Origin: Mesorhizobium sp. B2-4-3
Lineage (GTDB): Bacteria; Pseudomonadota; Alphaproteobacteria; Rhizobiales; Rhizobiaceae
Assembly: GCF_006442815.1 (NCBI RefSeq)
Contig: NZ_VFVL01000011.1
Location: 62,001-126,000, forward strand
Direction: 5' to 3'
DNA length: 64,000 nucleotides
Shown: positions 44,737-53,215 of the stretch, piece after piece
Layout: every line of letters begins with the position of its first letter
How positions within the stretch are numbered: the stretch's first letter is position 1
Position numbers and translations under genes: made by a program
Notes under the pieces: model-generated
Seen by the model: the letters and a program-made list of their open reading frames with translations, nothing else
Told to the model about the DNA's origin: nothing
Databases searched by the model: none

Positions 44737-46860
44737 ATGAATTTTCGTGAACGCCTCCAGGCCTGGCGCTACAATCTCGTGCCCGACCATCTGGTCGGCG
44801 AGATCCTGACCAAGCGCTGGACCGACAACGCCATTCCTTTCCTGGCGCTGGTGGCGACGCTTGGCGTGTTCGGCTCGATCATTCCGGGCTTCTTCAAGCT
44901 CACCTCGCTGCAGGAATCGACCCGCCAGCTGGGCGAGTTCTCGCTTGTGGTCATCGGCATGACCGTGGTGATGCTGGGTGGCGGCATCGATCTTGCGGTC
45001 GGCTCGATCTTCGCGCTGTCCTGTTTCTCCGCCGTCTACGTCTTCTTCATCCTCGAACAGTCGATCTGGCTGGCCTTGGCCGCGGCACTCTGCACGGGGC
45101 TCGTCTTCGGCGCCATCAACGGCTACCTGGTCGGGTATCTGAGGCTGCGCGCCTTCCTCACCACGCTGGTCACCTTCATTTTCGGGCGGGCGCTGTTCGA
45201 CATCCTCGTCACCACCTATGCCGCCGACGTGCAGCTTTCCCAGGCAAGTTCCGATGTGCTCGACTTCATCGGCGACGGCACGTTCTGGGGCCTGTCGATC
45301 TCGGTCTGGCTAGCAATCGTCCTCGCCATCGTCACGCATATCGCGTTGACGCGATCGCGCCCCGGCTGGCATGTGCTGGCCGTGGGTGGCTCCCGGCGCT
45401 CGGCGCACAATGCCGGCATCCGGGTGCGCCGCACCGTCTTCATGACCTATGTTTTCTCCGGCTTCTGCGCCTCGATCGGCGGCTTTCTCATCGCCTGCCG
45501 GTTGAGCGGAGCGGGGCCGGGCACCGGCCTCAATCTCGAGATCATGGCGCTGACGGCGGCGGTGGTCGGCGGCGTCAGCCTGGGCGGCGGACGCGGCTCG
45601 GTGGTCAAGGGCCTGATGGGCGCCATCATCGTGCTTACCATGACCAACGGCCTGATCCGCCTGGGCTATGGCACCGGCACCAACCAGATGGTGCTCGGCA
45701 TCCTGCTCGCGGTCGCCGTCACCATCGACATCCGCTGGCTGAAGAACCGCCACAAGGTGCTGAACGAGGTCTATGTTGCGCCGGTCTACCTCAGGATGGG
45801 TGAGACGCAATCGGCCGCGCCAGGTTCCGGCACGTCCTACGAGCTAGACAATCGGCTTTCGGTGGCGGATCATATTGGGCTCGGCGAGCTGGAAGGGCCC
45901 GAGGACGTGATCCTCGACCGCGATGACCATCTCTATTGCGGTACGCGCCATGGCGAGATCGTCCGCTTCTTCGCGCCTGATTATGTGAAGTCGGAAGTGT
46001 TTGCCCACATAGGCGGCTTCCCGCTGGGGCTGGCCTTCGACAGATCGGGCAATCTGATCAGCTGCGTCGGCGCCATGGGGCTCTATTCGGTCTCGCCGGA
46101 GCGGGACGTGAAGCGCCTGTCGGCCGAGACGGCGCGCTCCTGGACCTCGATCGTCGACGATGCGCGGCTGCGCGATCCCAACGATTGCGACATCGCGCCC
46201 GACGGCCGCATCTATTTCACGGATTCGACGAAGCGCTATGACGCCCATGATTGGGCGCTGGACTCGATCGAGAACCGCGCCACGGGCCGCCTTCTGGTCT
46301 ACGACCCGAAGGACGGTTCCACCAAGACGCTGCTCGACGGCTACCGCTACACCAACGGCGTTTGCATGGCGCATGACGGCAAGTCGCTGTTCTTCGCCGA
46401 AAGCTGGGCCTGCCGCGTGCATCGCTATTGGCTGGAAGGACCGAAGGCCGGTACGGCCGAATGCGTTATCCGCGACATGCCGGGCTACCCCGACAACATC
46501 AACCGCGCTTCCGACGGTAATTACTGGATGGCCTGGCTCGGCATGCGCACGCCGAGCTTCGACCTGTCGCTGCGCCACCCCGACATGCGTAAGCGCATGA
46601 CGCGCCGCCTGCCGCAGGACGAGTGGCTGTTCCCCAACATCAACACCGGCGGGGTGGTGAAGTTCAACGAGAAGGGCGGCATCGTCGATGCGATGGGCGA
46701 CCTCACTGGCGGTGCGCATCCAATGGTCACCTCGATGCGTGAGCACAAGGGTTTTCTGTTCGTTGGCGGTATCCTCAACAACCGCATCGGCCGCTACAGG
46801 ATTGCGGGCGCCGACCCCAACTGGACCAGCCCGGCTTCCTATTGGGGAGCAAAGCCATGA
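44737..46860 (+). CDS. Fusion: CUT2 permease + SMP-30/strictosidine-synthase-like beta-propeller
   Basis: A 707-residue protein joining two normally separate families in one uninterrupted frame. Residues 1 to about 333 are a BPD_transp_2 permease (MTVVMLGGGIDLAVGSIFAL, AAVVGGVSLGGGRGSVVKGL). A linker of about 40 residues (334-375) leads to a beta-propeller (about 380-707) with LEGPEDVILDRDDHLYCG, RDPNDCDIAPDGRIYFTD and DMPGYPDNINRASDGNYW, matching the Glu, Asn and Asp metal positions of SMP-30/gluconolactonase relatives. Since CUT2 permeases usually end in the cytoplasm, the propeller should face the incoming substrate there. It likely opens a lactone or hydrolyses the imported compound. Confidence 0.92.
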   Translation: MNFRERLQAWRYNLVPDHLVGEILTKRWTDNAIPFLALVATLGVFGSIIPGFFKLTSLQESTRQLGEFSLVVIGMTVVMLGGGIDLAVGSIFALSCFSAVYVFFILEQSIWLALAAALCTGLVFGAINGYLVGYLRLRAFLTTLVTFIFGRALFDILVTTYAADVQLSQASSDVLDFIGDGTFWGLSISVWLAIVLAIVTHIALTRSRPGWHVLAVGGSRRSAHNAGIRVRRTVFMTYVFSGFCASIGGFLIACRLSGAGPGTGLNLEIMALTAAVVGGVSLGGGRGSVVKGLMGAIIVLTMTNGLIRLGYGTGTNQMVLGILLAVAVTIDIRWLKNRHKVLNEVYVAPVYLRMGETQSAAPGSGTSYELDNRLSVADHIGLGELEGPEDVILDRDDHLYCGTRHGEIVRFFAPDYVKSEVFAHIGGFPLGLAFDRSGNLISCVGAMGLYSVSPERDVKRLSAETARSWTSIVDDARLRDPNDCDIAPDGRIYFTDSTKRYDAHDWALDSIENRATGRLLVYDPKDGSTKTLLDGYRYTNGVCMAHDGKSLFFAESWACRVHRYWLEGPKAGTAECVIRDMPGYPDNINRASDGNYWMAWLGMRTPSFDLSLRHPDMRKRMTRRLPQDEWLFPNINTGGVVKFNEKGGIVDAMGDLTGGAHPMVTSMREHKGFLFVGGILNNRIGRYRIAGADPNWTSPASYWGAKP

Positions 46861-47906
46861 TCCTCGATCCGATCCTGGACATGTTTCGCGGCAAGGCGGT
46901 GACCATCCCGCCGCTCGACGGAGCTTTTCGCCCGAATACGCGGCTGGATGATGCGCCGGCCTTCGCCGAGCTGACCGAACCGGACAATCTGCTGGTCGCC
47001 GACGAGCGGCTGCTCGCATCCAGCGGCAACACTGTCCTGGCGGTTGCGGCCGGTTCTGAGTCCGTCGTGGTCGAGACCTTTCAATCCCCCGTTACCGCGC
47101 TGGCGCTGTCACCAGCGGGCGAACTGACGGCCGGGCTGGAGAGCGGCAAGCTGCTCATCGCCGGCAAGGAGGTTTCGCTGCCGGCCGAAATCCGTTGCAT
47201 CACCGCGCTTGCCTATGCCGATGATGGTACGCTTTGGCTGGCCAATGGTTCGGCACAGTGTCTGCCGTCGCAATGGGCGGCCGACCTGATGAAGAAGGGC
47301 GCGTCCGGGTCGTTGTGGGCGCGAACGGTGGGGGGAGCGTTTCGCAAGGTGGCCGGCGATATTGCTTTCCCTTACGGACTATATCCCACCGGCGGCGATG
47401 TGGTGATCAGCGAGAGCTGGCGCCATCAACTGGTGCGCTTCAGCAAGACCGGCAACCGCACCATGGCGCTGACGCATCTGCCCGGCTATCCCGCTCGCCT
47501 GTCGCCATCTGGCGACGGCGGGGCGTGGCTGAGCTTGTTCGCGCCGCGCAACCGGCTGATCGAATTCGTGCTGCAGGAAACGCATTATCGCCAGGATATG
47601 ATCGACCAGGTGCCGCCGGCCTGCTGGATCGCGCCGGCGCTGGCCTCCAACCGCAGCTTTCTCGAGCCGCTGCAATGCGGCGGCATCCGCACCATGGGTA
47701 TCCACAAGCCGTGGTCGCCCAGCCGCTCCTACGGGCTCGTCGTGAAGCTCGACCGGACCCTGCAGCCGCAATTCAGCCTGCACAGCCGCGCCGACGGCAC
47801 GCGCCACGGCATCTGCAGCGTTGCGGAACAGGACGGCCGCCTGTTCATCGCCTCGAAAGGCGGCGATTGCGTGCTTGCCGTCGACCTCGCTTCGGGAGGT
47901 TTCTGA
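46857..47906 (+). CDS. Second SMP-30/strictosidine-synthase-like beta-propeller, divergent
   Basis: 349-residue soluble propeller protein without a signal peptide. Repeating blades are recognisable (VVISESWRHQLVRFSKTGNR, THLPGYPARLSPSGDGGAWL). It resembles the propeller of the upstream fusion, but where that reads GYPDNIN this reads GYPARLS, losing the Asp and Asn expected at the active site, so it may be a non-catalytic partner or have other chemistry. The ATG at 46857 overlaps the fusion stop (ATGA) and has a GGGGAG site. The ATPase gene follows with a one-base overlap. Confidence 0.85.
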   Translation: MILDPILDMFRGKAVTIPPLDGAFRPNTRLDDAPAFAELTEPDNLLVADERLLASSGNTVLAVAAGSESVVVETFQSPVTALALSPAGELTAGLESGKLLIAGKEVSLPAEIRCITALAYADDGTLWLANGSAQCLPSQWAADLMKKGASGSLWARTVGGAFRKVAGDIAFPYGLYPTGGDVVISESWRHQLVRFSKTGNRTMALTHLPGYPARLSPSGDGGAWLSLFAPRNRLIEFVLQETHYRQDMIDQVPPACWIAPALASNRSFLEPLQCGGIRTMGIHKPWSPSRSYGLVVKLDRTLQPQFSLHSRADGTRHGICSVAEQDGRLFIASKGGDCVLAVDLASGGF

Positions 47907-49402
47907 TGGAACCGATCGTGCGCCTGGAGGACGTGACGAAAACCTATCGCGGCGTCCCGGCGGTGAAGAACGTCAGCTTCGATCTGAGGAAAGGCGAGAT
48001 CCACGCGCTGCTCGGCGAGAACGGCGCCGGCAAGTCGACGCTGACCAAGATCATCGCCGGCGTCGTCGACGCCACTTCGGGCAAGATGTTCCACAAGGGG
48101 CAAGAGATCGCTTACGCCTCGCCGCATGCCGCGCTGGAAGCCGGCATTGCCATGGTGTTCCAGGAGACCAGCCTGGTGCCGTCGATGACGGTGGCGCAGA
48201 ACCTCTATCTCGGCACCGAGAAATTCCTCAACCGGCTGCGCGGCACCTACATCTCGGCGCAGCAATTCCTGCAGTCGCTGAATTTTCCCGTGGACCCGAA
48301 CGCGATGGTGGCGACGCTTGGCGCGGCCAAGCGGCAGATGGTGGAGATCGCGCGCGCCGTCCACCACAATGCCGAGATCATCATCTTCGACGAACCGACG
48401 GCGACGCTGACGCCTGAGGAGAAGCGCCATTTCTTCGCGCTGATCCGCCGGCTGAAGGCGCGCGGCGTGTCGATCGTCTTCATCAGCCATGCGCTGGAAG
48501 AAGCGCTGATGATCGCCGACCGCATCACCATCCTGCGCGACGGCGAGCTGGTGGTCACCGACGAGACATCGGCCTTCGACCGCGACAAGATCGTCGCCGC
48601 CATGGTCGGCCGCTCCCTGTCGGGGCAGATCTACCGCCAGCGCGATGAGGCGAAATTGCGCAAGGCAGGCAAGAAGGTGCTGTCCGTGCAGGACATCTCG
48701 ATGAGCAACATCGTGCGCAACAATTCCTTCTCGATCTTCGAGAGCCAGATCACCGGCGTGTTCGGGCTGATCGGCTCGGGACGCACCGAGACCTTCAAGA
48801 TCGTGTCGGGCATCTACAAGCGCGACTTTTTGCGCGGTGGTGCGATTGAATTGGACGACAAGCCGGTGCGCTACCTCGTGCCGAGCGAGGCGGTGGCCGA
48901 CGGCATCGTCTACGTCACCGAAGACCGCAAAAGCGAAGGCATCTTCGAGACTATGGGCATCGCCGAGAACCTGTTCGGCGGGCTGCTCGCCGCCGGTCGC
49001 GAGAAAGCCTGGGTGATCAACCAGCAGGAGATGCGGCAGCTCTCGGCCGAATGGACCAAGACGCTCAACATCAAGGCGATCAACGACAATGCCCGCGTGG
49101 TCGAGCTTTCCGGCGGCAACCAGCAGAAGGTGGTGATCGGCAAGGGGCTGGTGCAGCAGCCGCGCATCGTCATCCTCGACGAGCCGACCCGCGGCGTCGA
49201 TGTCGGCGCCATCGCCGAGATCCACCAGATCATCAACCGGCTGGCCGACGAGGGCCTCGCCGTCGTCGTCATCTCGTCCTACCTGCCGGAGATCATGAAC
49301 CTGTCCGACCGCATCCTGGTCTGCCGCCAGGGCCGCATCGTCGAGGAGTTCTCGCCGGCGGAGGCGACGGAGGAGAAGATCATGTACGCGGCGGTGCACT
49401 AG
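47906..49402 (+). CDS. CUT2 ABC transporter double-domain ATPase, RbsA-like
   Basis: 498 residues with two nucleotide-binding domains in tandem. The first has Walker A GENGAGKST, a reduced signature LGAAKRQMVEIARA and Walker B IIIFDEPTATL. The second has the usual degenerate Walker A region (GLIGSGRTE), signature LSGGNQQKVVIGKG and Walker B IVILDEPTRGVD. This is the normal RbsA/MglA pattern, in contrast to the single-domain ATPases of the other three CUT2 systems in the window. It ends the operon of the fusion permease. Confidence 0.93.
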   Translation: MEPIVRLEDVTKTYRGVPAVKNVSFDLRKGEIHALLGENGAGKSTLTKIIAGVVDATSGKMFHKGQEIAYASPHAALEAGIAMVFQETSLVPSMTVAQNLYLGTEKFLNRLRGTYISAQQFLQSLNFPVDPNAMVATLGAAKRQMVEIARAVHHNAEIIIFDEPTATLTPEEKRHFFALIRRLKARGVSIVFISHALEEALMIADRITILRDGELVVTDETSAFDRDKIVAAMVGRSLSGQIYRQRDEAKLRKAGKKVLSVQDISMSNIVRNNSFSIFESQITGVFGLIGSGRTETFKIVSGIYKRDFLRGGAIELDDKPVRYLVPSEAVADGIVYVTEDRKSEGIFETMGIAENLFGGLLAAGREKAWVINQQEMRQLSAEWTKTLNIKAINDNARVVELSGGNQQKVVIGKGLVQQPRIVILDEPTRGVDVGAIAEIHQIINRLADEGLAVVVISSYLPEIMNLSDRILVCRQGRIVEEFSPAEATEEKIMYAAVH

Positions 49403-49771
49403 GGTGTTGGCTGGCGGGCACTTCGACAATTGGCCGAATCGTCCGTCCCGTCGTCATCCACGGGCGGAGCAAGGAGCGAAGCGACGCGCGCAGACCTGAG
49501 GATCCATTCCGTGACTTTTAGGCGTTGCTACGGTCCAGAATTCTGCTTCGCTGCATCCCTCGCGCGAGGTCGCGGCATGGATTCCAGGGTCTGCGCGCGT
49601 CGCTGCGCTCCTTGCTCCGCCCTAGAATGACGATGCTGAGGTGCTTCGGCCAACTTCCGCGGCGGTGTGTTGTTTCGAGCTAAAAACTGAATCGGACAAA
49701 CAGGTTAGCCGTCTATGCGCAACACTTGATTCAACGACCTCGACCGGCGATTCAAACGAAAGGACCACACG
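49403..49771. other. 369-base intergenic region holding a large inverted repeat
   Basis: Contains the inverted-repeat element at 49453-49629 and, after it, a less GC-rich stretch (about 49660-49765) likely to hold the promoter of the AhpD-like gene, with GAAAGGA as ribosome site. Small open frames in the repeat are artefacts of its structure. Confidence 0.65.
49453..49629. repeat. 177-base intergenic inverted-repeat element
   Basis: The left arm (49453-49508) and right arm (49574-49629) are imperfect inverted copies of about 56 bases, sharing cores such as GGGCGGAGCAAGGAGCG and GCGACGCGCGCAGACC. The centre is about 65 bases. Structure and sequence style match dispersed palindromic elements common between genes in Mesorhizobium-like genomes. 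No transposase is encoded. Confidence 0.8.
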
Positions 49772-50179
49772 ATGGCCACCACAAAACTGCTCACCGACGC
49801 CGAGGTCGAAAAGATCCCGGCGGTGAAGGCGGTGTTCGACGATATCCGCGCGACGCGAAAATCCGACTTCGTCAACAATTTCTGGCGCGGGCTGGCCAAC
49901 GATCCGGCGGCGCTGAAGCGGGTGTGGGAACAGCTCAAGGCAGTGATGGTCGCCGACAGCGCCGTCGATCCGCTGACCAAGGAAATGATCTACATCGCCG
50001 TCTCCACCGCCAACGGCTGCTCCTACTGCGTCCATTCGCATACGGCCGCCGCCCGCGCCAAGGGCATGACCGACGCGCAGCATGGCGAGCTTGTGTCGAT
50101 CATCGGCCTGGCCGGACAGACGAACCATCTGGTGACGGCAATGCAGATACCGCTCGACCCGCAGTTCGAGGTGAAGTGA
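49772..50179 (+). CDS. AhpD-like carboxymuconolactone decarboxylase family protein
   Basis: 135-residue single-domain protein with the redox motif GCSYCVHSHTAAARAKGM (CxxC followed by His) typical of alkylhydroperoxidase D-like proteins rather than of true PcaC. It probably acts in peroxide or organic hydroperoxide defence or as a thiol oxidoreductase. Monocistronic, with the inverted repeat upstream and a hairpin downstream at 50193-50215. Confidence 0.88.
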   Translation: MATTKLLTDAEVEKIPAVKAVFDDIRATRKSDFVNNFWRGLANDPAALKRVWEQLKAVMVADSAVDPLTKEMIYIAVSTANGCSYCVHSHTAAARAKGMTDAQHGELVSIIGLAGQTNHLVTAMQIPLDPQFEVK

Positions 50180-50192
50180 AGCGCAGGCTTCT

Positions 50193-50215
50193 CCTTCTCC
50201 CACAAGGGGAGAAGG
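50193..50215. terminator. Bidirectional hairpin between convergent genes
   Basis: CCTTCTCCC (50193-50201), loop ACAAG, GGGAGAAGG (50207-50215), between the stops of the AhpD-like gene and the minus-strand amidohydrolase. The same hairpin sequence forms the end of the repeat at 58617-58639, so it is also a member of that dispersed family. Confidence 0.65.
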
Positions 50216-50225
50216 AAGAAGCGCG

Positions 50226-51116
50226 CTACACTGGCCGGTACACCTTCTCGGCCGTGTTCCAGAAGATGTCTGCCTCGGCCTTGGGGCCATGCCGCATCAC
50301 CGCCGCGCGGTGCGCTCGGATCAGCTCGGCATGGCTGGTCCACAGCTTTTCGATCGGGAAGTTCGAGCCGAACATCAGCCGGTCGCTGCCGAGGATATCG
50401 ACCGCGTTGTCGACGATGTAGGCGATGAGGTTCGGGTCGTTGCGGTGGACGAAGGTGCCGAGCCCCGACAGCTTGGCGTAGAAATTGGGTGCTGCCGAAA
50501 GCGTGCGGAGCCCCGCCTTCCATGCTTCGGTGGTTTCCTCACCCATGCCGGTCAGCATGCCGGCATGGGTGAGGATGAAATTCGTCCGAGGGTTTTCGCC
50601 GACCAACGTCAGCCCGTCCTTCATCTGCGCCGGGAAGAGCTGCAGGTCGAAGGAGAGGCCGTAATCCTTCAGCCGCGCCACGTTTCTCCGCACGTTCGGA
50701 TCGATCACCTGGTCGGCGGAGGCGGCGAAGCGGAAGGCTGGCGTTTCGTGCCAGTGGAGCTGCATGCGCACGCCGCGCAGCAGCTTGTATTTCATCAGCC
50801 GGTCGATCTGCGGGCGGACATCGTCGACCGTCATGTCGGCATAGCCGACAATGGCGTGCGGCCAGCCGGTTTCGTCGGCGGTCTTCTGCAGGAAGGCGAC
50901 CTCTTTTTCGAAATCCTCCTTGGCCCAGTTGGTCTGGACATAGACGGCCTTCTCGACGCCCGAGCCTTTCTGGTCTTCGAGGAACTCCGTGATCGGATAG
51001 TCGCGGCGGATCGGCTCGTAGGGGCCGAAGATGCGCGGCACCATGGGGCCGACCAGCCAGGGCTGGTCCTTCTGGCGCCAGATGTGGAAATGCGCGTCGA
51101 TGGCTTTCTGCATCAC
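50226..51116 (-). CDS. Amidohydrolase (family 2), lactonase-like
   Basis: 296-residue TIM-barrel hydrolase. Visible motifs are the N-terminal HxH in IDAHFHIW, His in RMQLHWHETPAF, His in NFILTHAGML and a terminal MFGSNFPIEKLW (Asn where many relatives have Asp). This subgroup includes sugar lactonases and 2-pyrone-4,6-dicarboxylate lactonase. It is the last gene of the molybdenum-hydroxylase operon and overlaps the VWA gene, so it probably hydrolyses the hydroxylated product or a lactone formed from it. The substrate is not known. Confidence 0.88.
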   Translation of the reverse strand: MMQKAIDAHFHIWRQKDQPWLVGPMVPRIFGPYEPIRRDYPITEFLEDQKGSGVEKAVYVQTNWAKEDFEKEVAFLQKTADETGWPHAIVGYADMTVDDVRPQIDRLMKYKLLRGVRMQLHWHETPAFRFAASADQVIDPNVRRNVARLKDYGLSFDLQLFPAQMKDGLTLVGENPRTNFILTHAGMLTGMGEETTEAWKAGLRTLSAAPNFYAKLSGLGTFVHRNDPNLIAYIVDNAVDILGSDRLMFGSNFPIEKLWTSHAELIRAHRAAVMRHGPKAEADIFWNTAEKVYRPV

Positions 51117-52327
51117 GATACCCTTTTCCAGATGACTGAAGCCGCAGGCGCAGGACGGGCGAGCGACAGTATGAAATCGGTGAGGCTTCCGACCGACGAG
51201 CCGTCGACCAGATCGTCAAGCGCCGGCAGGATGGCGCGGAGCGCCGCCGTCGCCGGGCGAAAGCGCGGATCGCCGGCGAGTGGCGTCGCCAGCGACAGCC
51301 GGAAAGCGCGGGCGCTGAAGCGGCGCATCGCGGTTTCGAGGTCGGAATGGTCGCCGCGTTCCAGGCCATCGGACAGGATGACGACGCAGGCGCCGCGCGC
51401 GAAAGCGGAAAAGCGCGGCACCGAAAGGAAGGCCAGCAGTGTCGGCCCCATGCGGGTGCCGCCGTCCCAGTCGTCGACAAGTGCTGCGACGCGGGCGAGC
51501 GCCTGCTCGCGGTCGCGAATGCGCAGCGCCGAGGTGATGCGGGTGAGGCGCGTGCCGAAGGTGAAGACTTCCGCCCGGTCCGCGCCTTGCACGGTCGCAT
51601 GGGCCAGCTTGAGGTAGTCCGCGGTGTGCAGCTTCATCGAGCCCGAGACGTCGATGAGCAGGAGCAGCTTGCGGGGCACGGCCTGGCGGCGGCGCAGCTG
51701 CGGCGCGGGGATGTCGCCGTCGGCGCTGACGATTTCGCTGAGCGAGCGTCGAAGATCGAGCGTGCCGCGCGAGCGGGTACGCGCGGTGCGGAAGGAACGG
51801 CGCGCGGGCAGGGCGGATGCGAGCCTGCGGCGGAACTGGCCGAGGCCATCGGCGTCGCGCTGGAAATCACGGCTGCTCAGCTGCTCGAGCGCCGACGACA
51901 GCTCGCCGCCTTTCTCATGGCGGGCGATCTGTTTCTCTTCCTCGCGCGCGCCGCGATCGTCCTTGACGCGGGTCTCGTCGTCCTCTTCGCCTTCGATCGA
52001 AGATTGAGCGTCGCCGTAGAAATAGGCTCGGAAATGCGCCTCGAATTCGCCGCGACGATCGGGTGAGGGCGCGAGCGTTGCGAGAGCTGCCTCGCGGATG
52101 TCGTTCATCGAGCGCGGGCCGAGCAATGTGACCGCCTGCATGAAGCTGGTCACCTGTTCCGGTGCGACGGCGAAGGCGTGGCTGCGCAGCAGCCGAGCGA
52201 AGCCCAAGAAGGGCGCGGCGGCGCGAGGCAGGCTTTCCCAACGCCTCATTCCTTCGCGCCCCCCTCTGTCCCGCCAGCGTCGCGCATTAGCCTTGGGGTA
52301 TCGCGCTAGCGCGTCGCGATTGCCCAT
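51113..52327 (-). CDS. CoxE-like VWA-domain protein
   Basis: 404-residue protein with a von Willebrand A domain in its C-terminal half: the MIDAS motif is DVSGSMKLH and a second acidic segment is LSDGLERGDHSDLE. The N-terminal part is helical and charged, including a run rich in Glu and Arg. CoxE proteins work with the MoxR-type ATPase CoxD to mature molybdenum hydroxylases. The start ATG at 52327 overlaps the ATPase stop and has a GAGGAGG site; an internal ATG at 52249 is an alternative. Confidence 0.87.
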   Translation of the reverse strand: MGNRDALARYPKANARRWRDRGGREGMRRWESLPRAAAPFLGFARLLRSHAFAVAPEQVTSFMQAVTLLGPRSMNDIREAALATLAPSPDRRGEFEAHFRAYFYGDAQSSIEGEEDDETRVKDDRGAREEEKQIARHEKGGELSSALEQLSSRDFQRDADGLGQFRRRLASALPARRSFRTARTRSRGTLDLRRSLSEIVSADGDIPAPQLRRRQAVPRKLLLLIDVSGSMKLHTADYLKLAHATVQGADRAEVFTFGTRLTRITSALRIRDREQALARVAALVDDWDGGTRMGPTLLAFLSVPRFSAFARGACVVILSDGLERGDHSDLETAMRRFSARAFRLSLATPLAGDPRFRPATAALRAILPALDDLVDGSSVGSLTDFILSLARPAPAASVIWKRVS

Positions 52328-53208
52328 CACCCCAGCGCCTCCTCGACAATCCTCCCCAGCTCCGGCGCGATCGCCGACAGATCCTCCTCGTCCTTGATCA
52401 GCACGCCGATGGCGCGGCGGAAGGCTTGCGGCCACGGGCTGCCGCCTTTTTCGAGGATGGTCGCGGCATTCGCCCATTCGACGGCTTCGGCAATGCCCGG
52501 CGGTTTCGCCAGCGGACGCGCGCGGATCTCCTGCACGGCATTGGCCACCGCGCGTGCGGTTGCTTCGGCGACATGGCCCGAGCGCAGCATGATGATCTCG
52601 GCCTCGCGCGTGGCGTCGGGATAGCCGATCCAGTGATAGACGCAGCGCCGGCGCAACGCCTCGGCAAGCTCTCGGGTGCGGTTCGAGGTCAAGATGACGA
52701 TGGGCTGCGCAGCGGCGCGGATGGTGCCGCGTTCCGGAATGCTGATCTGGAAATCGGAGAGGAACTCCAAAAGCAACGCCTCGAACTCGTGGTCGGAACG
52801 GTCGATCTCGTCGACCAGAAGCACGCGTTGCTCCGGCGCCCGCAAAACTTGCAGCAGCGGGCGGGCGATCAGGAAGCGGTCGTCATAGATGTCGATCTCG
52901 TGCTCGCCGGCATGGCGGATGGCGAGCAACTGGCGCTGGTAGTTCCACTCGTAAAGCGCATGCCCGGCGTCGACGCCTTCATAGCATTGCAGGCGCACCA
53001 GCTCGCGGCCGAGGAGCTCGGCGACCGCCTTCGCGGCTTCGGTCTTGCCGACGCCAGGCGCGCCTTCGAGCAGCAGCGGCTTGCCCAGGCGGATCGCCAG
53101 GAAGATCGCGGTCGCAAGGCTGTCGTCGGCCAGATAGCGCGAGGCGGCAAGGCGCGCGGCTATCGCTTCCGGCGAAGCCGCGACCTCAACGGCGTCGGTG
53201 CTGGTCAT
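52327..53208 (-). CDS. MoxR/CoxD-like AAA+ ATPase
   Basis: 293-residue AAA+ chaperone with Walker A GAPGVGKTEAAKA, Walker B VLLVDEIDRSDHEFEALL and sensor segment IVILTSNRTRELAEALRRRC. With the adjacent CoxE-like protein it is predicted to fit the metal centre or fold the hydroxylase subunits, as CoxD does for CO dehydrogenase. It lies seven bases after the C-terminal molybdenum-subunit gene. Confidence 0.91.
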   Translation of the reverse strand: MTSTDAVEVAASPEAIAARLAASRYLADDSLATAIFLAIRLGKPLLLEGAPGVGKTEAAKAVAELLGRELVRLQCYEGVDAGHALYEWNYQRQLLAIRHAGEHEIDIYDDRFLIARPLLQVLRAPEQRVLLVDEIDRSDHEFEALLLEFLSDFQISIPERGTIRAAAQPIVILTSNRTRELAEALRRRCVYHWIGYPDATREAEIIMLRSGHVAEATARAVANAVQEIRARPLAKPPGIAEAVEWANAATILEKGGSPWPQAFRRAIGVLIKDEEDLSAIAPELGRIVEEALG

Positions 53209-53215
53209 CTTCCCC

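Noticed and set aside
47729..49429. 566-codon open frame on the minus strand
   Set aside because: Antisense to a well-supported RbsA-like ATPase; His/Arg/Asp-rich with no family features.
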